A stretch of DNA of 64,000 nt, from NCBI RefSeq assembly GCF_023701695.1, contig NZ_JAJOZC010000001.1, positions 4,277,894-4,341,893 on the forward strand, given 5' to 3'. This document shows positions 9,296-18,040 of the stretch, piece after piece. The DNA is from Streptomyces sp. RKAG290 (GTDB lineage: Bacteria; Actinomycetota; Actinomycetes; Streptomycetales; Streptomycetaceae). The first letter of the stretch is position 1. Each line of letters begins with the position of its first letter. Made by a program: the position numbers and the translations under genes. A model generated the notes under the pieces. The model was given only the letters and a program-made list of their open reading frames with translations, was not told the origin of the DNA and ran no database searches.

Positions 9296-9646
9296 TCAGG
9301 CGCGCGCGGTCTCGGTCCTGGCTTCGGTGTGCGTACGGCGCAGGAAGCGGATCAGGGGCGCGCTGTCGAACTGCACCACCTCGACCCCGCTCGCCGAGTG
9401 GAGTTCGACGACCAGCTGGGCCCGGCCGCACGGCCAGATCCGGAGACTGTCGCGCTCGACGGGGGCGCGCAGTCCGCGCTCCAGCAGCTCGCGTCCGACG
9501 GCCCACTCCGCGCCGCCGGGGAAGGCGATGTGGATCGTACTGGGGCCGTCCGCGGTGTCGTACCGCAGCTCGACGGGGACGGTGGGCAGGTCGCGGGCGT
9601 CGGTGACGAGCCGGGCTCGGGCATGTTCTTTGATCACGGGGGACAT
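9296..9646 (-). CDS. SsgA-like protein (SALP)
   Basis: A 116-residue member of the SsgA/SsgB-like family, found in sporulating actinomycetes, where members guide FtsZ, septum placement and peptidoglycan remodelling. Seen: the family core VPVELRYDTADGPSTIHIAF, the WAVGRELLERGL segment, RIWPCGRAQLVVEL and a closing FLRRT motif. No transmembrane segment. ATG 9646 is preceded by GGAGGAG. It is monocistronic, convergent with the MMPL gene. Which paralogue (SsgA to SsgG) it is cannot be settled from sequence reading alone; it lacks the conserved flanking genes of ssgB that I would expect. Confidence 0.85.
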   Translation of the reverse strand: MSPVIKEHARARLVTDARDLPTVPVELRYDTADGPSTIHIAFPGGAEWAVGRELLERGLRAPVERDSLRIWPCGRAQLVVELHSASGVEVVQFDSAPLIRFLRRTHTEARTETARA

Positions 9647-9745
9647 GGGCCGGCTCCTCCTGTTTATACGTCTTCGTCCTCCAATGTCCCATATTTTACG
9701 TAAAGAGCACTGTGAGAACTCTGGGCAGTTGTGACAGACCCGCTC

Positions 9746-9762
9746 TTGCGAACGCTTCGCAA
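9746..9762. promoter_or_regulatory. Nur-type (nickel Fur-family) box
   Basis: A perfect interrupted palindrome, TTGCGA-ACGCT-TCGCAA, 72 bases before the ECF transporter start. It has the 6-5-6 layout of the Streptomyces Nur consensus (tTGCaa-N5-ttGCAA), differing only in the innermost base pair. A TATCAT -10-like hexamer lies at 9771-9776, so the box overlaps the -35 region, which suits nickel-dependent repression. Confidence 0.7.
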
Positions 9763-9833
9763 CAAGGCTCTATCATTGAGAGGTTCATGACCCCGCGCAG
9801 CAATGCAGTAACGCAGGAAGCGGAGCCTCCCCC

Positions 9834-10895
9834 ATGCATGTACCCGACGGATTCATCAATGCACCCGTCTCCGCCGTCGCCGGAGTCGTGGCCGCCGGTG
9901 CCGTGGCCGTCAGTCTGAAGGGGGCCCGCCGCGAGCTGGACGAGCGCACCGCGCCGCTGGCCGGACTGGTCGCCGCCTTCATCTTCGCCGTGCAGATGCT
10001 GAACTTCCCGGTCGCCGCCGGTACCAGCGGCCACCTCCTGGGCGGAGCGCTGGCCGCGATCCTGGTCGGGCCGTACACCGGCATCCTGTGCATATCCGTC
10101 GTGCTGATGATGCAGGGCATCCTCTTCGCCGACGGCGGGCTGACCGCGCTCGGGGTGAACATCCTCGACATGGGCATCGTGACCACCGTCGTCGCCTACG
10201 CCCTCTTCCGCGGCCTGGTCCGCGTGCTGCCCCGCACCCGCCGCTCCATGACCGCCGCCTCCTTCGTCGCCGCGCTCGTCTCCGTACCGGCCGCGGCCTG
10301 CGCCTTCACGCTGATGTACTGGATCGGCGGCACCACCGACATCCCGATCGGCAAGGTCTTCACCGCGATGGTCGGGGTCCACGTCCTGATCGGCATCGGC
10401 GAGGCCGCGATCACCGCGCTGACCGTCGGCGCCGTCATCGCCGTACGCCCCGACCTGGTCCACGGCGCCCGCGGTCTCACCGCCCCGCTCAAGCTCCGGG
10501 TCGACGGCGAGCTGGTGGACGCGCCCACCCGGGAGCCCGTCGCCCCGGTCGCGGCCACCCGCTCCAACCGGGGCCTGTGGGCCACCGGCCTGATCACCGC
10601 TCTCGTGCTGGCGGGCTTCGTCTCCTTCTACGCCTCCGCCAACCCCGACGGCCTGGAGAAGGTCGCCACGGACCAGGGCATCGACAAGAAGGCCGAGGAG
10701 CACGCGGCCAAGGACTCCCCGCTCGCCGACTACGGCGTCAAGGACATCTCCGACGCCCGGATCTCCGGCGGACTGGCCGGCGTGATCGGCGTCGGCGCCA
10801 CCCTGGTCGTCGGCAGCGGCGCGTTCTACGTGGTCCGCCGCCGGCGGACGACGGACGAGCCCGCTGTCCTCACCCGCACCGACGAGAAGGTCTGA
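9834..10895 (+). CDS. cbiM: Ni/Co ECF transporter, fused CbiM-CbiN (NikMN) substrate component
   Basis: A 353-residue membrane protein. The N terminus MHVPDGFINAP is the metal-binding start of the CbiM/NikM S component, where the N-terminal amine and His2 ligate Ni or Co, so the start is fixed at ATG 9834. About six to seven TM helices follow. After a linker a second domain, ASANPDGLEKVA with two TM helices, is the CbiN-like PDGLE domain, so M and N are fused. The next gene starts in a TGATG overlap. The Nur-type box upstream points to nickel rather than cobalt, but both remain possible. Confidence 0.88.
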   Translation: MHVPDGFINAPVSAVAGVVAAGAVAVSLKGARRELDERTAPLAGLVAAFIFAVQMLNFPVAAGTSGHLLGGALAAILVGPYTGILCISVVLMMQGILFADGGLTALGVNILDMGIVTTVVAYALFRGLVRVLPRTRRSMTAASFVAALVSVPAAACAFTLMYWIGGTTDIPIGKVFTAMVGVHVLIGIGEAAITALTVGAVIAVRPDLVHGARGLTAPLKLRVDGELVDAPTREPVAPVAATRSNRGLWATGLITALVLAGFVSFYASANPDGLEKVATDQGIDKKAEEHAAKDSPLADYGVKDISDARISGGLAGVIGVGATLVVGSGAFYVVRRRRTTDEPAVLTRTDEKV

Positions 10896-11656
10896 TGGGC
10901 GCGGGACACGCACACAAGCTCTACCGGCACGGCCACTCGCCGGTCCACGACCTGCCGCCGCACTGCAAGCTCGCCGCCGTCTTCTGCTTCGTCGTGGTCG
11001 TCGTCACCACCCCGCGCGAGGCCGTCTGGGCCTTCGGGCTGTACGCGCTGCTGATCGCGGGCGTCACCGTGCTGGCTCGCATCCCGGCCGGCTTCCTGCT
11101 CAAGCGGCTGCTGATCGAGGTGCCGTTCGTCGCGTTCGCACTGCTCATGCCGTTCGTGGTGCCCGGCGAGCAGACGCACGTGCTGGGCCTCTCCGTCAGC
11201 GTCCCCGGTCTCTGGGGCGCCTGGAACGTCCTGGCCAAGGGCACCCTCGGCGTCGCCGCCTCGGTACTCCTCGCCTCCACCACCGAGCTGCGCTCCCTGC
11301 TGCTCGGCCTGCAACGCCTCAGGCTGCCGCCGCTGCTCGTCCAGATCGCCTCCTTCATGATCCGGTACGGCGATGTGATCACCGACGAGATGCGCCGGAT
11401 GTCCATCGCCCGCCGCTCGCGCGGCTTCGAGGCGCGCGGGGTCCGGCAGTGGGGGGTGCTGGCCAAATCGGCCGGCGCGCTCTTCATCAGGTCCTACGAG
11501 CGCGGCGAACGCGTCCACCTCGCGATGGTCAGCCGCGGCTACACCGGCTCCATGCCGGTCATCGACGAGGTGACGGCCTCCCGCACCCAGTGGGCGTACG
11601 CCTCGGCCCTCCCCGTGCTCGCCCTCGTCGTCTGTCTGCTGGGATGGACCGTATGA
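10895..11656 (+). CDS. cbiQ: ECF transporter transmembrane (T) component CbiQ
   Basis: A 253-residue T component that couples the ATPase to the Ni/Co-binding subunit. Seen: an N-terminal cytoplasmic HGHSPVHDLPPHCKLAA, four to five TM helices and the two coupling-helix Ala-Arg-Gly motifs SIARRSRGFEARG and LAMVSRGYTG. The start codon shares its A with the stop of the preceding gene (TGATG), and the end overlaps the ATPase start by ATGA, so the three genes are translationally coupled. Confidence 0.9.
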   Translation: MGAGHAHKLYRHGHSPVHDLPPHCKLAAVFCFVVVVVTTPREAVWAFGLYALLIAGVTVLARIPAGFLLKRLLIEVPFVAFALLMPFVVPGEQTHVLGLSVSVPGLWGAWNVLAKGTLGVAASVLLASTTELRSLLLGLQRLRLPPLLVQIASFMIRYGDVITDEMRRMSIARRSRGFEARGVRQWGVLAKSAGALFIRSYERGERVHLAMVSRGYTGSMPVIDEVTASRTQWAYASALPVLALVVCLLGWTV

Positions 11657-12437
11657 GTCAGCCCTCCGCCGCCCCGTGCCGCCCACGCCGCCGTCCCTGG
11701 AGGTCAGCGGTCTCGCCTACGCCTATCCCGACGGCCATCAGGCCCTCTTCGGCGTCGACCTGACCGTCGCGCACGGCGAGCGCGTCGCCCTGCTCGGCCC
11801 GAACGGCGCCGGCAAGACCACCCTCGTCCTCCACCTCAACGGCATCCTCGACGCGGGCGCCGGCACCGTCCGGGTCGCCGGGCTCCCGGTCGCCAAGCGC
11901 AACCTCGCCGAGATCCGCCGCCGCGTCGGCATCGTCTTCCAGGACCCCGACGACCAGCTCTTCATGCCCACCGTCCGCGAGGACGTCGCCTTCGGACCCG
12001 CGTCCGGCGGACTGCGCGGTGCCGAGCTGGAGGAGCGGGTCACCGACGCGCTCAAGCAGGTCGGCATGGAGGAGTACGTCAACCGGCCGCCGCACCACCT
12101 CTCCTTCGGCCAGCGCCGCCGCGTCGCCGTCGCCACGGTCCTCGCCATGCGGCCGGAGATCCTCGTGCTGGACGAACCCTCCTCCAATCTGGACCCGGCC
12201 TCCCGCCGCGAACTCGCCGACATCCTGAGGTCGCTGGACGTCACCGTGCTGATGGTCACGCACGACCTGCCGTACGCCCTGGAGCTCTGCGGCCGCGCGG
12301 TCATCCTCAGCGACGGCGTCATCGTCGCCGACGACCGCACCCAGGACCTCCTCTGCGACGAGGAACTGATGGGCGCCCACCGGCTGGAGCTCCCCTTCGG
12401 ATTCGACCCGCGTTCCGTGACGGTGAACATGAGGTGA
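11653..12437 (+). CDS. cbiO: ECF transporter ATPase CbiO (frameshift in codon 8 region)
   Basis: ABC ATPase of the Ni/Co transporter. Seen: Walker A GPNGAGKTT, Q-loop VFQDPDDQLF, signature LSFGQRRRVAVA, Walker B ILVLDEPSSNLD and the switch His in VMVTHDLPYALE. The intact reading begins at GTG 11676. However, ATG 11653 lies in a classic ATGA overlap with cbiQ and reads MSQPSAAP before losing frame at the CCCC run 11672-11675. One extra C joins it exactly to VPPTPPSLEVSG, giving 261 residues. I therefore take 11653 as the start and the missing C as an error; starting at 11676 would also give a working ATPase. Confidence 0.85.
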
Positions 12438-12503
12438 CCCGCCCCACCTGCGACCTGCGGTGCAATGCACCATGGGGGGATGAGCGGGAGCGCAGGAGCA
12501 GGC

Positions 12504-13663
12504 GTGGACGTACGGGGCACCGTGGCGCCCGGATTCGAACCGGTCCGGGATGCTTTCATCCGTAACTTCGAGCAGCGCGGTGACCGCGGGGCGGCGGTCG
12601 CCGTCTACCGGCACGGGCGCAAGGTCGTCGACCTGTGGGCCGGGACCAGGGACGTCGACGGCGTCGAGCCGTGGGCCGTCGACACCGTGCAGGTCGTCCG
12701 CTCGGCGGGCAAGGGCGTCGCGGCCGCCGTCCCGCTGCTCCTGCACCAGCGCGGCCAGATCGACCTGCACGCCCCGGTCGGCACCTACTGGCCGGAGTTC
12801 AAGGCGAACGGCAAGGAGCGCGTCCTCGTACGCGATCTCCTCGCCCACCGGGCCGGCGTCCCGGCCCTGGACCGGCCGCTGACCCCCAGGAGGCGGCCGA
12901 CGGCGTGAGCGGGCCGCGGGCGGTCGCCGCCCAGCGCCCCCAGTGGCAGCCCGGCACCGAGCACGGCTACCACGCGCAGACCTACAGCTGGCTCGTCGGC
13001 GAACTGGTGCGACGCGTCAGCGGACGTACCGTCGGCCGCTGGGTCGCCGAGGAGATCGCCCGCCCGCTCGGCCTGGACTTCTGGTTCGGGATCCCGGCGG
13101 ACGAGGCACACCGGGTGGGCCGGATCGGCCAGGTCGAGCCGCCCGCCGGGGACGGCACCGGCGCGCTGCGGATGCGCCCCAAGCGCTCGGTCGTCGATGC
13201 CTACCGCGACCCCGAGTCGCTGACCCGCAAGGCGTTCGGGGCCATCGACCCGTTCCCCGACGAGAACGACCCCGGTTACCGGGCCGCCGAACTCCCCGCG
13301 TCCAACGGCATCGCCACCGCCCGGGGCCTGGCCCGCATCTACGCCGCGATGATCGGCCCGGTCGACGGCCACCGGCTGTTCGCCCCGGCCACGCTGACGC
13401 TGGCCCGCACCGAGGAGTCCGCGGGCCCCGACCGGGTGCTGGTCGTCTCCACCCGGTTCGGCCTCGGCTACATGCTGCACGGACCGGCCTCCCCGCTGCT
13501 GTCCCCGGGCTCCTTCGGCCACCCGGGCCGGGGCGGTTCGCTCGGCTTCGCCGACCCCGAATCCGGCATCGCGCTCGGCTATGTGACGAACGGTCTGCAG
13601 AAGGGAGTCACCGCCGACCCCCGCGCCCAGGCCCTGGTCCGCGCAGTACGGTCGGTGCTATGA
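12504..13663 (+). CDS. Serine beta-lactamase-fold hydrolase/esterase (frameshift)
   Basis: A protein of the class C beta-lactamase/DD-peptidase superfamily (EstB/LpqK-like), probably an esterase or amidase. The SxxK nucleophile motif is SAGK in VVRSAGKGVAA, about 70 residues in; the YxN-equivalent is YSW in HAQTYSWLVGE; and the C-terminal HPGRGG replaces KTG. The frame breaks at the CCCCC run 12883-12887: with one more C, RPLTPQEAADG continues without a gap and the protein is 386 residues. GTG 12504 is chosen because AGGAG at 12494-12498 precedes it. The end overlaps the SDR start by ATGA, suggesting a two-gene operon. Confidence 0.85.
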
Positions 13664-14454
13664 CTCCTGCTGCGCGCTCGCGATTCGACGGTTACGGCGT
13701 ACTCATCACCGGTGCGGGCCAGGGCATCGGCGCCGCCACCGCCCGCAGACTGGCCGCCGAGGGAGCCCGGGTCCTGGTCACCGACCTGGACCGCGACCGG
13801 GCCGGGCGGGTTGCGGCGGAGATCAGGCAGAGCGGCGGCTCGGCCGACTCGCTGGCCTGCGACGTGTCCGAACGGGCCGCGGTCGAGGCGGCGGTGGCCC
13901 ACGCCGTCTCGGTGTTCGGCGCCCTCGACGTGCTGGTGAACAACGCCTACTCGTGCACCCCCGACTCCGCGCTCTTCGAGGACGAGCCGGACGAGGCCTG
14001 GCAGCGCGACCTGGACGTCACGCTCAGCGGCGCCTACCGGTGCTCGCGCGCCGCGCTGCCGCACCTCGCCGCGTCCGGCCGGGGCGCCATCGTCAGCATC
14101 GGGTCGGTCAACGGCGAACAGGACTTCGGCAACCACGCCTACAGCGCCGCCAAGGCGGGCCTGGCCAGCCTCACCCGTACGCTCGCGGGCCACGCAGGAC
14201 CGCGCGGGGTGCGGGTCAACCTGGTCGCGCCCGGCACGATCCGCACCGACGCCTGGGCAGGACGGGACGCCGAACTCTCCCGGCTCAGCGGCCTCTACCC
14301 GCTCGGCCGGGTCGGTGAGCCCGAGGACATCGCGGCCGCCGTCGCCTTCCTCGCCTCCCGCGACGCGGCCTGGGTCACCGGTACGACGCTGTCCGTGGAC
14401 GGCGGGCTGACCGCGGTGAACACGGCCTTCCGGCGGGCACTCGCGAAGGAGTAG
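13660..14454 (+). CDS. Short-chain dehydrogenase/reductase
   Basis: A 264-residue classical SDR using NAD(P)H. Seen: the Rossmann TGAGQGIG motif at about residues 16-23, NNA in DVLVNNAYS, the catalytic Ser in IVSIGSVNG, YSAAK as YxxxK, and the C-terminal GTTLSVDGG cap. An Asp after beta-2 (VTDLDRDR) suggests NAD(H) preference. Start ATG 13660 overlaps the stop of the beta-lactamase-fold hydrolase by ATGA, so the two are coupled and may act on one compound as hydrolase plus oxidoreductase. The substrate is unknown. Confidence 0.9.
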   Translation: MTPAARSRFDGYGVLITGAGQGIGAATARRLAAEGARVLVTDLDRDRAGRVAAEIRQSGGSADSLACDVSERAAVEAAVAHAVSVFGALDVLVNNAYSCTPDSALFEDEPDEAWQRDLDVTLSGAYRCSRAALPHLAASGRGAIVSIGSVNGEQDFGNHAYSAAKAGLASLTRTLAGHAGPRGVRVNLVAPGTIRTDAWAGRDAELSRLSGLYPLGRVGEPEDIAAAVAFLASRDAAWVTGTTLSVDGGLTAVNTAFRRALAKE

Positions 14455-14532
14455 GGCGCCCGTCATCCACCGCGGTCGGCGTACGCGCACGCCGCTCCCG
14501 CGCACGGCGCTGAGCCGCACCGCACAGCACGG

Positions 14533-14567
14533 CACCGGCCTCCCGGGGCAGTCCCGGGAGGCCGGTG
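14533..14567. terminator. Bidirectional terminator between SDR and doxX
   Basis: A perfect 14-bp stem (14534-14547 with 14553-14566, extendable by one pair) around a GCAGT loop, placed between the converging SDR and DoxX genes. There is no strong T tract, as is common in Streptomyces. Confidence 0.75.
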
Positions 14568-14586
14568 TGTGAGGTTCCCGTCCCCC

Positions 14587-15036
14587 TCAGGCGGGTACCT
14601 CCAGTTGCTGCTTCTGCTCGTTGCCGGCGCCCTCCCGGGCGGCTCCGCGGGAGGTGAACAGCCGGTCCGCGGCCAACGCGCCGGGACCCGTGAAGACGAT
14701 CAGAAGCAGCGTCCAGCAGAAGAAGACCGCTGCCTCGCCGCCGTTCTCCATCGGCAGCAGACCTCGCTGCTGGTGCACGTCGAAGTACGCGAACGCCATG
14801 GAGCCGGAGCCCACGAACGCGGCCGTTCTCGTACCGAGGCCGAACAGCACCAGGGTGCCGCCGGCCAGCTGGATGACAGCGGCGTACCAGCCCGGCCAGG
14901 TACCCGCCGGGACCGGTGCGCCGCCCAGGACGCCGAAGACCGAGGCGAGCCCGTGGCAGGTGAAGAGCAACCCGATGACGATGCGGAACAGGCTGAGCGC
15001 GTAGGGCTGTGCCCGCCCCAGGTGAGTGATCATCAT
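14587..15036 (-). CDS. DoxX-family membrane protein
   Basis: A 149-residue integral membrane protein with four predicted TM helices and the DoxX signatures LFRIVIGLLFTCHGLASVFG and GGTLVLFGLGTR. Family members sit with thiol-redox or quinone functions in other actinobacteria, but the precise role is unsettled. It starts 16 bases after the stop of the secreted glycoside hydrolase on the same strand, with AGGAGG ahead of the ATG, so it is probably the last gene of that transcript. The C-terminal tail is charged and cytoplasmic. Confidence 0.88.
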   Translation of the reverse strand: MMITHLGRAQPYALSLFRIVIGLLFTCHGLASVFGVLGGAPVPAGTWPGWYAAVIQLAGGTLVLFGLGTRTAAFVGSGSMAFAYFDVHQQRGLLPMENGGEAAVFFCWTLLLIVFTGPGALAADRLFTSRGAAREGAGNEQKQQLEVPA

Positions 15037-15052
15037 GAGGGCCGTCCTCCTG

Positions 15053-16809
15053 TCAGCTGTAGACGCCGAACTCGTAGAGCGAGTAGCCGTAGCCGGAGCC
15101 GCGGGCCGTGCCGTTGATCCGCACGTAGCGGCCCGTGCCGTTGACGTCGATGTCGTCGATGTCGCCGTTGCCGTCGGTCACCGACTTCACCGTCGTCCAG
15201 CTCTGCCCGTCCTCGGACGTCTGGATGTCGTACGCCTTGCCGAACGCCGGGTCCCAGGCGAGCTGCACGTGCTTGAAGCTCGTCGAGGCGCCGAGGTCGA
15301 CCTGGACCCACTGCGGGTCGCTCCAGTCACTGGCCCAGCGGGTGTCGAACTTGCCGTCCACCGCGTTGGCCGCACCGCATGGGCAGCCGCCGGTCGGGTC
15401 GGTCTGGGAGGTGGAGGCCGTGGCGGTCTTGCCCTGGGACACGTTCGTCCCGTCCACCTTCGGCGGGATCACCTTCAGCGACTTGGTCTCGATGCCCTCG
15501 TTGCCGTGGCCGTCCGTGGCCTTCACGTAGACCTTGTAGACGCCCGTCTTGCTGGGCGCCTTCGCGGTCAGGGTGCCGTCGCCGTTGTCCTTGGTCTCGG
15601 CGGGTACCAGTGCCTTGTTCTGGTCGATGTAGTTGCTGCTGAAGAGCACCTGGTAGGTGATCGCGTCACCGTCCGGGTCGGTGGTGCGGGTGCTGATCTT
15701 CACGTCGCTGCCGGTGGCGACACCGGTGGTGGCACCGTCCACCGCCATGTCGGTGATCACCGGCGGGGTGTTGTCGCCGGAGGTGTCGGCCCCGTACGCC
15801 TTCTTCACCGCGTAGTACGAGAGCCGCTTCTGGCCGCCGGGCAGCAGGTTGAACCACACGCCGCCGAAGTCGTCCTCGACGCCGTAGTGGAACATCGTGG
15901 CGCCGAGCGCCACCCCGGTGTGCCCGGTGATGCAGCCCCACGCCTTGGTGTAGCCCTCGCCCTTGGCGACATCGGTCGGCTCGGTCGGGACGCCGTTGGC
16001 GTCGTCGTCGACCTCCCACTCACCGGCCGGACCCGTCTCGGTGACGATGTAGGGCTTGTCGTAACCGCCCTGCTCCCAGTCGGACTTGATGTTGCACACC
16101 GCGTTGTAGGCGTTGACGGCGTACAGGTCGAGGTCCGGGGCGTTCTTCTTGTAGTACGGCCAGGCGCCGGTCCAGGCGTCGGTCGAGGTGACCGGGTGGT
16201 TGGGGTCGACCGCGTGGATCTTCTTCGCGATGTCGTTGACGAAGGTGGTGTACGCGTTGCGCTGGGCCTCCAGCTCGTCTCCGCCGTAACAGTTCTGCAG
16301 GCCGAGCGTCGACTCGTTGCCGACGTTCCACATCAGCACGCCGGGGTTGTCCTTGTAGGTGTCGACCCACTTGGGGAACTCGGCGAGCATGTTGTTCTTG
16401 TACTCGGTGTCCGTCAGGTAGTTGACGCAGCCACCGGCGCCCGGACCGCCGCCCGGCTGGAGCCAGAAGCCGGCGATCACCTTGACGCCGTGGGCCGCCG
16501 CCGTGTCGAAGAGCGGCTTGCTGGTGGCGTCGGTGCCCCAGGTGCGGATGGTGTTGACGCCCATGGACGCCACGTCCGGCATGTACTTCTCCGCGTCGGC
16601 GACGGAGGGGCCCCAGGTCAGACCCTTGACCGTATACGGCGAACCGTCCACGCTCAGCTGCCAGTTGCCCTGCGAGCCGGTGACCTTGACGATGCTGCCG
16701 GCCGCCTGGGCGGCGGGCGCCTGCAGAGCCACCAGGGCTCCGGTCAGCAGCGCCGCCGCCGCGAATGGGGCCACGATGCGCCTGGCCGTGCGGGTGGGGG
16801 GTGGTGCAT
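15053..16809 (-). CDS. Secreted glycoside hydrolase with C-terminal F5/8-type CBM (frameshift in signal peptide)
   Basis: A clan-A TIM-barrel hydrolase or transglycosylase: acid/base Glu in MWNVGNEST, nucleophile Glu in IVTETGPAGEW, and GVNTIRTWGTD near the N terminus (GH2/GH5/GH72-like; family not resolved). An Ig-like segment follows (TPPVITDMAVDG), then a C-terminal discoidin/F5-8C domain of about 140 residues (WVQVDLGASTSFKHVQLAWD) for glycan binding. The signal peptide core is in frame from GTG 16774. ATG 16809, with AAGGAG six bases ahead, reads MHHPP and then leaves frame at the G6 run 16796-16801; one more base gives a twin-Arg-like n-region (RTARRIV) and 585 residues. Preceded by a LacI-type palindrome. 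Confidence 0.82.
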
Positions 16810-16867
16810 GTCCATCTCCTTGCGGGTGGGGGGAGGCGGGTGCGGGGGGAGCGTCGTACGTGATCTT

Positions 16868-16881
16868 GGAGAGCGCTCTCC
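16868..16881. promoter_or_regulatory. LacI-type operator upstream of the glycoside hydrolase
   Basis: A perfect 14-bp palindrome GGAGAGCGCTCTCC, 59 bases upstream of the hydrolase start. The central GAGCGCTC core is that of CebR-type Streptomyces LacI-family operators. The same site recurs at 18081. Confidence 0.65.
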
Positions 16882-16930
16882 GGAATGGGCCGAAAAATGG
16901 CCCCGGCTCCGGGGGTGGTGGCCCTGCGGG

Positions 16931-18040
16931 CTACGGGAGTTCGTAGTTGCCGTCGAGCACGGCGCCCGCGTCGGGGTGGTTCTCGTCGTAGCCGTGCGGG
17001 TCGCACTGCAGACCGCCCTTGACGCAGTGGGTGACCATCGCGTCGAGGGTGGCGGCGTCCCACCCGTTCATGAAGTCGTAGTGGAAGGAGAAGCCGGCGC
17101 CGCTCGCCAGTTTCACCTGCGACATGTCACCGTTGACCGGCCAGGCCATCTTGAACTCGATCATCGGCAGCGCGACGGGGTGGTCGGCCGGGCAGGAGTT
17201 GTAGTTGGCGCCCCCCGCCACCGGGTAGGCCATGTGGCTCTTGTGGTCGGGCGTGTCCAGGTGGATGCCGTCCCAGCAACTCGGCGCCTGGAGGCGCAGG
17301 TTGAGGTAGGTGTCCCGGCTGGTCGGGCAGGTGGCCGGGAAGTCGTAGTTCTTGAACGACTCGCCGCACTCCCAGCCCTCGACGGTGCCCTTGAGGTTCT
17401 TGAACTCGTCCTTGGTCTGCATCGGGCTGCCGACGACGTACCGCAGTCCCCTCGGGAACGGCCGCACGCTGCGGTAGTCGGTGACGCCCGACTTGTAGTA
17501 GATGGTCTGGACGCCCTCGGGGAGGATCTTCGTGTCCCCGTTGAACAGGCTCGGCATCCAGTAGCCGGACTTGTCGCCGGGAGCCAGGCAGGTGGTGCCA
17601 CCCGCCTCCAGCGAGGCGGTGGTGGTGTTGGCGTTCGTCGTGGTGTTGCCCATGAACGTGTGGTCATGGGACTTGCCGGGCTGCCCCGGGTAGACGATCG
17701 GGTCGTCCGGAGCGGTGTGCGTCGGGGCGCACTTGGCCTGGAACTCGTGGAAGTACGCCGGCGGCGGTACCTCCGTCGAGGGGGTGACCCCGGTGACCGG
17801 CGGGTCGGCCATGATGTAGCCGTCGCCGTCCGGGTCGTCGCCCGAGGCCTTGGTGGAAGCGGCCATCCCGGGCATGCCCGGCATGGAGTAGGCGGCGTGC
17901 TCGGCGTGGGTGCCCGCCGCTGCGGCCGGCGTTTCGGTGGACGCGTTCGCTGTCGCCGTGATTCCGGCGATCCCGGCCGTGGTCAGGGTCAGCGAGGTGA
18001 ACAAGAGCAGTCCGGTGAGTGTTCTTGACCTCCGTGGCAT
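16931..18040 (-). CDS. Secreted DUF1996 protein
   Basis: A 369-residue exported protein. The signal peptide runs MPRRSRTLTGLLLFTSLTLT to about residue 33 (ANAS). A Met/His-containing, Gly/Ala-rich linker follows (YSMPGMPGM), with an Asp-rich DPDGDGYI. The DUF1996 domain covers about 90-369, with its hallmark FHEFQAKC, PGKSHDHTF, CLAPGDKSGYWMPSL, CWDG and NSCPADHPVALP and several paired Cys. DUF1996 occurs in fungi and actinobacteria, often fused to carbohydrate-binding modules; its activity is unknown. ATG 18040 follows AGGAGG. It lies upstream of the glycoside hydrolase on the same strand and shares its operator sequence, so I infer a role in handling the same polysaccharide. Confidence 0.88.
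   Translation of the reverse strand: MPRRSRTLTGLLLFTSLTLTTAGIAGITATANASTETPAAAAGTHAEHAAYSMPGMPGMAASTKASGDDPDGDGYIMADPPVTGVTPSTEVPPPAYFHEFQAKCAPTHTAPDDPIVYPGQPGKSHDHTFMGNTTTNANTTTASLEAGGTTCLAPGDKSGYWMPSLFNGDTKILPEGVQTIYYKSGVTDYRSVRPFPRGLRYVVGSPMQTKDEFKNLKGTVEGWECGESFKNYDFPATCPTSRDTYLNLRLQAPSCWDGIHLDTPDHKSHMAYPVAGGANYNSCPADHPVALPMIEFKMAWPVNGDMSQVKLASGAGFSFHYDFMNGWDAATLDAMVTHCVKGGLQCDPHGYDENHPDAGAVLDGNYELP

Noticed and set aside
9647-9833. Cobalamin riboswitch before the ECF transporter
   Set aside because: The leader is short and I see no B12-box-like sequence; the Nur-type palindrome explains the region better.
11672-11675. Programmed ribosomal frameshift in the ECF ATPase and others
   Set aside because: There is no slippery heptamer or common stimulator, and ten unrelated genes share only G/C runs; sequence error is simpler.
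15026-18028. A 1000-residue plus-strand frame
   Set aside because: It lies antisense over the glycoside hydrolase and DUF1996 genes and is a Val/Gly/Arg-rich shadow typical of high-GC DNA.
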